DNA from: an uncultured Acidimicrobiales bacterium
GTDB taxonomy: Bacteria; Actinomycetota; Acidimicrobiia; Acidimicrobiales; UBA10347
DNA length: 7,348 nt
Assembly (NCBI GenBank): GCA_937942965.1
Contig: CALDGN010000320.1
Location: 1 to 7,348, forward strand
Direction of reading: 5' to 3'
Below the pieces are notes generated by a model. That model saw only the letters and a program-made list of their open reading frames with translations, was not told where the DNA came from and made no database searches. Positions 1 to 5,672 of the stretch are shown piece by piece (the stretch's first letter is position 1; each line of letters opens with the position of its first letter). A program made the position numbers and the translations under genes.

Positions 1-794
1 ACCTGCCGTACGTCGAAGGCGTGCACCTGAGCTTCGATCACCACGAGTCCGAAACCATCCGGAACCCGGCTCGCGACAACCACATCATCCTCGCCAGCGC
101 TCCATCGGCAGCCCGCGTGGTTTGGGACTACTACGGCGGCGAAGCAACGTTCCCGTCGAAGTGGCTCGACATGATGGCCGCCGTCGACAAGGCCGACGCA
201 GCTCAGTACAACGAGCGCGAGATCCTTGAACCTGGCACGTGGGAACTACTGAACTTCATCATGGACCCACGCACCGGCCTCGGTCGGTTCCGCGACTTCC
301 GCATCTCGAACTACAACCTGATGATGGACCTGATCGCATACTGCAAGGACCACACGATCGACGAGATCCTGCAACTCCCTGACGTCGTCGAACGCACCGA
401 GCTGTACTTCGACCACGATGCTCGGGCCCGTGAACAGATCGAACGCTGCTCGACGATCCACGACAATCTGATCGTCTTGGACCTGACCGGCGAAGAGCAG
501 ATCTGGCCGACGAATCGGTTCACGATCTACGCCATGTACCCGCAGTGCAATATCTCGATCCACCGCATGTGGGGCTTCCGCCAACAGAACACCGTGTTCG
601 CGACCGGCAAGTCAATCATCGACCGCGGCTGCAAGACCAACGTGGGCGATCTCATGCTCTCCTATGGCGGAGGCGGCCACGCAGCCGCTGGCACCTGCCA
701 GGTCGAGCACGAAGACGCCGAACGGGTTCTGGGCGAGCTCATCGAGCGGATCACCTCAGATCACCGCGCCGCAACCGCCAGCGTCGACTCGTGA
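1..794 (+). CDS. DHH/DHHA1-family phosphoesterase (exopolyphosphatase-like), 5' end missing
   Basis: The gene runs in from the left edge; the frame is open from base 3 and ends at TGA 792-794, giving 263 visible codons. Near the visible start is the family-defining Asp-His-His metal motif (codons at 36-44, in the context LSFDHHESE). About 50 residues later AAVDKADAAQ supplies the Asp expected as another metal ligand. The C-terminal DHHA1 domain carries the substrate-binding motif GGGGHAAAG (codons at about 666-692). DHH/DHHA1 proteins are Mn-dependent phosphoesterases acting on polyphosphate, oligonucleotides or cyclic dinucleotides. The middle (MDPRTGLGRFRDFRISNYNL) matches, from memory, a subgroup annotated as exopolyphosphatase-related proteins of about 320 residues, so about 55 N-terminal residues, including the first catalytic Asp motif, probably lie outside the window. 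GTG at 21 is not a credible start because it would cut just before the DHH motif. No signal peptide can be judged. Substrate is unproven. Confidence 0.85.
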   Translation, partial: LPYVEGVHLSFDHHESETIRNPARDNHIILASAPSAARVVWDYYGGEATFPSKWLDMMAAVDKADAAQYNEREILEPGTWELLNFIMDPRTGLGRFRDFRISNYNLMMDLIAYCKDHTIDEILQLPDVVERTELYFDHDARAREQIERCSTIHDNLIVLDLTGEEQIWPTNRFTIYAMYPQCNISIHRMWGFRQQNTVFATGKSIIDRGCKTNVGDLMLSYGGGGHAAAGTCQVEHEDAERVLGELIERITSDHRAATASVDS

Positions 795-800
795 AGCAAT

Positions 801-841
801 GGGGCGGGGAGGGTTCCCAACTAACGACCCTCCCCAGCCCC
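801..841 (+). terminator. GC-rich hairpin, probable intrinsic terminator of the DHH gene
   Basis: Seven bases after the DHH stop codon, GGGGAGGGT (806-814) pairs perfectly with ACCCTCCCC (827-835) across a 12-base loop. After a single bulged A at 836, GGGGC (801-805) pairs with GCCCC (837-841), giving a 14-bp stem. There is no T tract behind it (AGACAGTAAG follows), so it resembles the tail-less terminators reported in actinobacteria rather than the E. coli type. Position immediately after the stop favours termination. A role only in mRNA 3'-end stability is the alternative. Confidence 0.72.
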
Positions 842-887
842 AGACAGTAAGACCCTCTGCCTGTCAAAGCGTCTCGCACTGTCTTGA

Positions 888-904
888 GCACTACACATTA
901 GTGC
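888..904. repeat. Perfect inverted repeat GCACTA-N5-TAGTGC in the gap before the small ORF
   Basis: GCACTA (888-893) is matched by TAGTGC (899-904) around five bases, CACAT. A further GCACT lies at 876-880. The arms are short for an RNA terminator, and the 17-bp dyad has the size of a dimeric regulator site. It sits about 110 bp before the small ORF at 1017, within the gap where a promoter for that ORF would be expected, though I find no convincing -35/-10 pair next to it. Operator function is inference. Confidence 0.3.
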
Positions 905-1002
905 CTTCGGGTCCAACGGCCCCCTCGCAACGCCGAAATCTGCCCGTCTCGCTCACGACTTCGAATGACGGCCGATGGATCAGCGACCACAACAAGCCCT
1001 AC

Positions 1003-1010
1003 GAGAGGAA
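1003..1010 (+). promoter_or_regulatory. Ribosome binding site of the small ORF
   Basis: GAGAGGAA lies six bases before the ATG at 1017. It selects that ATG over the in-frame ATG at 975, which has no purine-rich stretch at a suitable distance. Confidence 0.55.
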
Positions 1011-1016
1011 CCCACG

Positions 1017-1163
1017 ATGACGTGGCTCGATGATCAAGGGATCGCTCACGACGGGGAACCCCCAGTCGGCTACCGCATGCTCGGCGGCCGTTGGTATCCC
1101 ATCGATACAGAGATCGACATGCCCCACCGCCAAACCGTCCGCGAGCTGCTCGCAACTCGCTAA
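1017..1163 (+). CDS. Small hypothetical protein, 48 residues
   Basis: I do not recognise this protein. It begins MTWLDDQGIAHDGEPPVGYR and contains the segment GGRWYPIDTEIDMPHR followed by a short, probably helical tail (QTVRELLATR). It has no Cys, no membrane segment and no signal peptide, so a soluble cytoplasmic protein is expected. Support for coding comes from a Shine-Dalgarno sequence at correct spacing and G/C in about 35 of 48 third codon positions, in keeping with neighbouring genes. It is preceded by the hairpin at 801-841, so it is probably transcribed separately from the DHH gene. It ends 22 bp before the stop of the convergent dehydrogenase gene. An in-frame extension to ATG 975 (62 residues) is possible but less likely. 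A chance ORF in a high-GC genome remains an alternative. Confidence 0.5.
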   Translation: MTWLDDQGIAHDGEPPVGYRMLGGRWYPIDTEIDMPHRQTVRELLATR

Positions 1164-1185
1164 GCAACGAACCCCGCCTTGCCGC

Positions 1186-2337
1186 TCAGTTGAATTCGAT
1201 GATGCCTCGGATGTTGATGCCCGCGTTCATGTCGGCATAACCCTGGTTGATCTCGTCGAGTGAGTAGCGCCGGGTGATTAGCTCATCGAGCTTGAGCTTG
1301 CCATTGCGGTACATCATCAACAGCTCGGGAATTCGGAAGTTCGGGCTCGCCGAACCGAAGATCGTGCCTCGCAGTTCCTTCTGCGACAGCGTCAGTCGAG
1401 CCAAATCGAGCTTGACGTCCTCTTGCGCCATCGGTGCAACGGCGGTCGCCACGACGGTGCCGCCCTTGGCGGTCAGATCCATCGCTGGCTGCACCATGTC
1501 ACCGGTCAACACGCCCGGCGTGAGGATCACCGCATGCGCCATGCGGCCCCAGGTGATGTCGTTCACCAACGCGACGGCTTCTTCCATTGAGTTCGACGTG
1601 TGCGTCGCGCCAAACGCCATTGCGGTTTCGCGCTTGAACTCGATCGGGTCCACGGCAATCACGTTCGACGCACCCGCGGCGGCAGCGCCCTGCACCGCGT
1701 TCATGCCAATCCCGCCGCAACCCACGACGACGACCGTGTCGCCCGGGCGGATGTCCGCTCGGTTCACGGCCGAGCCATAGCCCGTGGCGACGCCGCAGCT
1801 CACAAGACACACCACGTCGAGTGGGATGTCGGGTTCGACCTTGATGACGGACTCTTGGGCGAGCGTCATGTGCTCGCTGAACGTGCCGAGCTGGGCCAGC
1901 TTGCCGAGGTTCGTGCCGTCGGCCGCATGGGTCCGGTACGTGCCGTCGGTAATCATGCCGCCGCCAAAGGTGCGAGCACCCAGGTCACAAAGGTTCTGAC
2001 GCCCCTCGGCGCACGGAGGGCACGAGCCGCATGCGGGCACGAATGAGCAGCTCACATGATCGCCGACGGCGACCTTGGTGACGTTGGCGCCAACTTCGAC
2101 GACGACGCCGCTTCCTTCGTGGCCGCCGATCAGGGGGAAGATGGTTCCGGTCGGCAGCTGCGCAAGCAACTCCTCGGGCGGCACCATGTCGCCCGTCACC
2201 AGATGCTCGTCGGAATGGCACAGACCGGCGTACGCGGTCTTCACAAGCACCTCGCCAGGGCCTGGCGGATCGAGCTCGATCTCTTCGACGCTCCACTGCT
2301 GCCCAATGCCGTGCAGTACTGCTGCCCGAGTCTTCAT
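1186..2337 (-). CDS. NDMA-dependent (mycofactocin-associated) zinc alcohol dehydrogenase
   Basis: This 383-residue medium-chain dehydrogenase oxidises alcohols (or reduces aldehydes) using NAD and zinc in the cytoplasm. Visible catalytic-zinc ligands are Cys40 (GLCHSDEHL), His73 (GGHEG) and Cys181 (SCGVATG). The structural-zinc cluster is Cys103, Cys106, Cys109 and Cys117. The Rossmann motif GCGGIG lies at 206-211, with Asp230 in position to bind the NAD ribose. The motifs CHSDEHLVTGDM, NLCDLGA, DPIEFKR, FGATHT and the C-terminal YADMNAGINIRGII place it in the family named for N,N-dimethyl-4-nitrosoaniline dependence, whose tightly bound NAD is recycled through the peptide-derived cofactor mycofactocin. 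Residues 51-67 form the longer loop between the Cys40 and His73 segments that I recall in one subgroup. The start is fixed by GGAGGGG just upstream. The gene stands alone, divergent from the GH2 gene; no mycofactocin synthesis gene is in the window. Substrate is unknown. Confidence 0.88.
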   Translation of the reverse strand: MKTRAAVLHGIGQQWSVEEIELDPPGPGEVLVKTAYAGLCHSDEHLVTGDMVPPEELLAQLPTGTIFPLIGGHEGSGVVVEVGANVTKVAVGDHVSCSFVPACGSCPPCAEGRQNLCDLGARTFGGGMITDGTYRTHAADGTNLGKLAQLGTFSEHMTLAQESVIKVEPDIPLDVVCLVSCGVATGYGSAVNRADIRPGDTVVVVGCGGIGMNAVQGAAAAGASNVIAVDPIEFKRETAMAFGATHTSNSMEEAVALVNDITWGRMAHAVILTPGVLTGDMVQPAMDLTAKGGTVVATAVAPMAQEDVKLDLARLTLSQKELRGTIFGSASPNFRIPELLMMYRNGKLKLDELITRRYSLDEINQGYADMNAGINIRGIIEFN

Positions 2338-2340
2338 GGT

Positions 2341-2347
2341 CCCCTCC
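2341..2347 (-). promoter_or_regulatory. Ribosome binding site of the alcohol dehydrogenase
   Basis: Read on the minus strand, GGAGGGG is followed by ACC and then the ATG at 2337-2335. The strong purine match fixes this start and agrees with the family's usual N-terminus (MKTRAAVL). Confidence 0.75.
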
Positions 2348-2412
2348 GATCGTTGGTGACTCGACGCTAGTGCAACGGCCTGTACGCATTCCCTTGTGTC
2401 CCGTGGGTCAAC

Positions 2413-2418
2413 TAGTTT
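2413..2418 (+). promoter_or_regulatory. Candidate -10 element (TAGTTT) of a leaderless GH2 transcript
   Basis: TAGTTT fits the actinobacterial -10 pattern TANNNT and lies seven bases before ATG 2426, so transcription would begin at or next to the start codon. No Shine-Dalgarno sequence precedes either ATG 2426 or GTG 2396, as expected for a leaderless mRNA. The -35 region is weak (TTCCCT at 2389-2394). The element overlaps the palindrome AACTAGTT (2410-2417), and on the opposite strand TTGACC (2411-2406) could be a -35 for the divergent dehydrogenase, though I find no good partner -10. Assignment is by pattern only. Confidence 0.42.
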
Positions 2419-2425
2419 CGCCCCA

Positions 2426-4174
2426 ATGCCAAATCACGGAACGTCACTCTTTGCTCACGTTGGCAGCCGCTCGGCTGCGGGATCCGTTGCCTCGCTGGAC
2501 GGGCCGTGGCGAGCGATCATCGACCCGTACCAGACCGGCTACATCGGCTTGACGGGCGAGCCGACACCGCGAGGCTGGTTCCGCGATTTCAAGCCGCGCA
2601 CCGAGCGCGACCGCATCGAGTACGACTTCGACCGATCGATGGTTCTGCAGGTCCCCGGTGACTGGAACACCCAGCACCCCGAGTTGCACTACTACGAAGG
2701 CACGCTCTGGTACCGGAAGAAGTTCACGGTCAGCGACCCCGAAGCGGGCCGAACGTTCGTGCACTTCGGCGCCGTCAATCACACCTGTCGCGTCTATCTC
2801 GACGGCGAAGAGCTCGCGTTTCACCAGGGCGGGTTCGGGCCGTTCGCGGTCGAGCTCACGGGTCGCCTCTCCCCTGGCGATCACTCGCTCATCTTGATGG
2901 TCGACGCCATGCGGACGCCCGATCGGGTTCCCGCAATGCGCACCGACTGGTTCAACTTCGGCGGGGCACACCGCTCGGTGTCGCTCGTGCGGGTGCCCGA
3001 CACGTTCATCACCAGCGCCTGGCTCACGATGGACCGAGACGGCCGCGTCGTCGGCCAGATCGAATGCGACGGCCCCAATGCCGACGCCGCCGAAGCAACG
3101 ATCACGATCGCCGAGCTCGGCGTTCAGCTCTCGGTGCCAACCGGGCAACGCTTCACCATCGCCGAAGAGGCGCTCGGCGACGTCGAACGCTGGCACCCCG
3201 GGCGCCCCACGCTCTACGACGTCACGTTCTCGATCGACGGCGATCAGGTCACCGAGCCGGTTGGCTTCCGCACCCTCGAAGTCCACGGCACCGACATCGT
3301 CGTCAACGGCGAACCCGTCTTCCTCAAAGGCATCTCGCTGCACGCCGAAGGCCCGAGCGGCGGCCGCCGAGCGGCCGGCCCCGACGACGCAGCCACACTC
3401 CTGCAATGGGCCCAGGACCTCGGCGCCAACTTTGTCCGCCTCGGCCACTACCAGCACGACGAAGCCATGGTCGCCGAAGCCGACCGGCGCGGGCTGCTCG
3501 TATGGGCCGAGCTCCCGGTCTATTGGGGCATCGACTGGACCAACCCTGAGACATTGGAGAACGCGCTCGAACAGACCGACGAGCTGGTCCTGCGCGACCG
3601 CTGCCGCGCATCGGTCGCGCTGTGGTCGGTGGCGAACGAAACCTTGCCTGGCGAGGACCGCACGAACTTCCTTCGCTCGCTCATCGACCGGGTCCGAGAA
3701 CTCGACGACACGCGACTCATCACCGCCGCACTGTTCACCCTCCCCGGCCAGGGCATCGAGACCCACATCGACGACCCGCTCGGACCGTTCGTCGACGTCA
3801 TCGGCGTCAACCAGTACTACGGCTGGTACTACGGCGACCGCGACGACATCCCGAACCTGAAATGGAGCTCGGATTTCAACAAGCCGATCATCTTCAGCGA
3901 ACTCGGCGCCGGCGCCAAGGCCGGACATCACGGCTCGCCGACCCAGATCTGGACCGAAGAGTTCCAGGCCGCGGTCTACGACGCCCAGATCGCGATGATC
4001 GCCAACCAGCCCGACTGCGCGGGGCTGAGCCCCTGGATCCTCAAGGACTTCCGTACGCCGCTACGAGCCCTTCCTGGTATCCAAGATGGCTACAACCGCA
4101 AGGGCTTGGTCAGCGAAGAAGGCGAACGCAAACTGGCGTTCGAGACGCTCGCCGCCTGGTACCGAACGCTCTAA
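2426..4174 (+). CDS. Glycoside hydrolase family 2 enzyme, beta-glucuronidase-like
   Basis: The 582-residue protein has the full GH2 layout: sugar-binding jelly roll at about 25-190, immunoglobulin-like domain at about 190-290 and TIM barrel from about 295 to the end. This is close to the length of E. coli GusA (603). The acid/base Glu is E405 in WSVANE and the nucleophile is E492 in IIFSELGAGA. Features shared with glucuronidases are the aromatic stretch NQYYGWYYGD, the segment TEEFQ, PWILKDF, and NRKG (N557, K559), matching the N-x-K pair that binds the glucuronate carboxylate in GusA. Related GH2 enzymes with other specificities can keep NxKG, so beta-galactosidase or another exo-activity remains possible. 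There is no signal peptide or membrane segment, so it should act in the cytoplasm on imported glycosides; no transporter is in the window. ATG 2426 is preferred to GTG 2396, which lacks a ribosome site and adds ten nondescript residues. Confidence 0.85.
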   Translation: MPNHGTSLFAHVGSRSAAGSVASLDGPWRAIIDPYQTGYIGLTGEPTPRGWFRDFKPRTERDRIEYDFDRSMVLQVPGDWNTQHPELHYYEGTLWYRKKFTVSDPEAGRTFVHFGAVNHTCRVYLDGEELAFHQGGFGPFAVELTGRLSPGDHSLILMVDAMRTPDRVPAMRTDWFNFGGAHRSVSLVRVPDTFITSAWLTMDRDGRVVGQIECDGPNADAAEATITIAELGVQLSVPTGQRFTIAEEALGDVERWHPGRPTLYDVTFSIDGDQVTEPVGFRTLEVHGTDIVVNGEPVFLKGISLHAEGPSGGRRAAGPDDAATLLQWAQDLGANFVRLGHYQHDEAMVAEADRRGLLVWAELPVYWGIDWTNPETLENALEQTDELVLRDRCRASVALWSVANETLPGEDRTNFLRSLIDRVRELDDTRLITAALFTLPGQGIETHIDDPLGPFVDVIGVNQYYGWYYGDRDDIPNLKWSSDFNKPIIFSELGAGAKAGHHGSPTQIWTEEFQAAVYDAQIAMIANQPDCAGLSPWILKDFRTPLRALPGIQDGYNRKGLVSEEGERKLAFETLAAWYRTL

Positions 4175-4178
4175 CGAG
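4175..4178. other. Four-base gap between convergent genes
   Basis: The GH2 stop (TAA 4172-4174) and the aminotransferase stop (TAG, minus strand, 4181-4179) are separated by CGAG. There is no room for a dedicated terminator, so each transcript presumably reads into the other gene's 3' end. The palindrome GCTAGC (4178-4183) overlaps the aminotransferase stop; it is too short to count as a terminator. Confidence 0.85.
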
Positions 4179-5528
4179 CTAGCGGATGTCGGCCGCCGTC
4201 GCGACGACCGCATCGATGAACAGATCGATGTCGTCGTCGCTCGTCGCCAGGTTCCAGCAGCCCATCCCGTAGTTACTCAGGAGCACCTGGCGGTCGAGCA
4301 GGCCTTGGTGCAGCCGCATCATCGTGACGGCTTCGTCGCTCGTGTGCCGAGCGTCTCGGAACGTGCGGATCGTGCGCCGGTTGGGGTGGATACAGAAGAG
4401 GGACCCGCGGCCATGGACCTGCCATTCCAGGTCGGACTCGTCGAACGCACGACGCAACCCGCTGCGTGAGCGCTCGCCGAGCTCATCGAGGCGAGAGAAC
4501 GCGGCGCTGTCCAGTGCTTGCATGCACGCCAGCCCAGCCGTCATCGTGACGGGATTCGCCGTGAACGTGCCGCCCGAAGGGACCGCTGCCCGCTGGCCGC
4601 CCTGCTTGGCGAAGACCGACATGACCTCGCTACGGCCGCCGACGCCTCCGACCGGGAAACCGCCGCCGATGATCTTGGCCACGCACGTGAGGTCGGGTTC
4701 GAGGCCAAGCAACGCCTGAGCACCGCCGGACCCCAACCGGAAGCTGATGACCTCGTCGAGGATCACAAGTGCGCCGACCTCGCGAGCCGTGTCGACGATC
4801 GCGTCGATGAAGCTCTGCTCGATCGCGGGCATGCCAACTCGGCTCGGCATGGCGTCGAGCAACACAGCTGCACAACGCTCACCTGCGCCGCGGATCACGG
4901 CCTCGGCCGCGACAGCGTCGTTGAACGGGATGATGCCAACCTCGTCGCTCAGCGACGCGGGTGTGCCCGCCGCGTATGCGATCGTCGTCGGCGCATCGGC
5001 GACGCCCCACTCTGACGGGTCCGGGTCGAGGCTCGCCTCGGCATGGTCATAGGTGCCGTGGTAGCTGCCCTCGACCTTGACGATCATCGGGCGTCCGGTG
5101 AACGCACGGGCGGCCTTGATCGCTCCCATCACGGCCTCGGTGCCAGAGTTGCAGAAGCGGATCTGGTCCATGGTTTCAACGCGTTCGCACAACAGTTCGG
5201 CGAGTTCGATCTCGATCGTGGTCGCCATCGAATAGGCCGTGCCTCGCTCCAGTTGGGCCCGGACCGCAGCGTCGATCGTCGGATCACCGTGACCCAAGAT
5301 GATCGACGTGTAGTTGTTGTTGGCGTCGAGGAGACGGCGTCCTTCGACGTCGGTGATCCATGCGCCGTGTCCCTCGGCGACATAGACCGGATGCGGGTCG
5401 GTCAACACCGTCGAGCGCGAAGCTCCACCGGGAATGGACTGCTTCGCTCGGCTGAAGAGCTCTGCCGAGCGAGACGTGTTGGTCTCGGCCGCAGCGTGGC
5501 CTGATCGTTGGGCGGATGTATCCGTCAT
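4179..5528 (-). CDS. Class III PLP-dependent aminotransferase, glutamate-1-semialdehyde aminomutase-like
   Basis: The 449-residue protein is a fold-type I PLP enzyme. Visible landmarks are the phosphate-binding SGTEA (128-132), the ring-stacking YHG (156-158), the pyridine-nitrogen Asp in ILDEV (D258), the Schiff-base lysine K285 in AKIIGGGFPVGGVGG, and GGTFTANP (319-326). Overall it is closest to glutamate-1-semialdehyde 2,1-aminomutase in length and motifs, with a somewhat longer N-terminus. However, the gate region after YHG lacks the GLPxSPGVP-type motif that I recall in true HemL, having DPSEWGVADAP instead. It therefore more likely transaminates a small amino acid, beta-amino acid or amine during catabolism. 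The start is set by AGGGGGAG four bases upstream; the frame stays open further upstream, but that is antisense to hyuA. The gene is divergent from the HyuA gene across 144 bp and convergent with GH2, hence monocistronic. Automatic annotation would probably call it hemL, which I would not accept. Confidence 0.85.
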   Translation of the reverse strand: MTDTSAQRSGHAAAETNTSRSAELFSRAKQSIPGGASRSTVLTDPHPVYVAEGHGAWITDVEGRRLLDANNNYTSIILGHGDPTIDAAVRAQLERGTAYSMATTIEIELAELLCERVETMDQIRFCNSGTEAVMGAIKAARAFTGRPMIVKVEGSYHGTYDHAEASLDPDPSEWGVADAPTTIAYAAGTPASLSDEVGIIPFNDAVAAEAVIRGAGERCAAVLLDAMPSRVGMPAIEQSFIDAIVDTAREVGALVILDEVISFRLGSGGAQALLGLEPDLTCVAKIIGGGFPVGGVGGRSEVMSVFAKQGGQRAAVPSGGTFTANPVTMTAGLACMQALDSAAFSRLDELGERSRSGLRRAFDESDLEWQVHGRGSLFCIHPNRRTIRTFRDARHTSDEAVTMMRLHQGLLDRQVLLSNYGMGCWNLATSDDDIDLFIDAVVATAADIR

Positions 5529-5532
5529 CGAA

Positions 5533-5540
5533 CTCCCCCT
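5533..5540 (-). promoter_or_regulatory. Ribosome binding site of the aminotransferase
   Basis: On the minus strand AGGGGGAG is followed by TTCG and ATG 5528-5526. It decides the start within a frame that stays open to beyond 6200. Confidence 0.75.
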
Positions 5541-5660
5541 GGCGTTGGTGAACTGGCCACGACCGTAGCCCTCGCCGCAATCCCGCTTCCAGAACGACGC
5601 TTGGGCCGATTCCGATCGTTCGGGCGCACTTCGGTACGTTCGAGAGGACATCGACACGGC

Positions 5661-5665
5661 AGGAG
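5661..5665 (+). promoter_or_regulatory. Ribosome binding site of the HyuA-like gene
   Basis: AGGAG stands seven bases before GTG 5673, favouring this start over ATG 5703, which has no purine-rich stretch at suitable distance. Confidence 0.65.
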
Positions 5666-5672
5666 TCGCACC

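Larger units (their letters stand above)
5529..5672. promoter_or_regulatory. Divergent intergenic region between aminotransferase and HyuA, with repeated CGTTC motifs
   Basis: These 144 bases must hold the promoters of both flanking genes. CGTTCG occurs at 5617-5622 and again at 5637-5642, exactly 20 bp apart and so on the same helix face. The inverse GAACGA at 5592-5597 pairs with TCGTTC at 5616-5621 as a 6-bp-arm inverted repeat with an 18-base spacer. TACGTT (5635-5640) fits a TANNNT -10 for the HyuA gene, and on the minus strand TACGGT (5567-5562) fits one for the aminotransferase; neither has a good -35. A shared regulator binding here is plausible but unproven. Confidence 0.4.

Noticed and set aside
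842..1016. Possible tRNA or other structured RNA in the gap
   Set aside because: Fragments such as ACTTCGAATGAC recall a T loop, but the flanking bases do not pair as a T stem and no acceptor or anticodon arm can be drawn.
545..1020. Plus-strand open frames overlapping the end of the DHH gene and the following gap
   Set aside because: They overlap the conserved DHHA1 coding region in other frames and run through the hairpin at 801-841; the translations are Arg/Pro/Ser-rich with no motif.
3350..3385. GC-rich palindromic stretch (GGCGGCCGCC) within GH2
   Set aside because: It encodes the SGGRRAAG loop in frame, and is explained by Gly, Arg and Ala codons in a high-GC genome.
2444..3931. Long minus-strand open frame (495 codons) inside the GH2 gene
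   Set aside because: It is antisense to an unmistakable GH2 enzyme, its translation is a low-complexity mix of Val, Asp, Arg and Glu with no motif, and such mirror frames are typical of high-GC genes with biased third positions.
4178..4183. GCTAGC palindrome at the convergent junction as a bidirectional terminator
   Set aside because: A six-base palindrome with no loop or T tract cannot serve as an intrinsic terminator.
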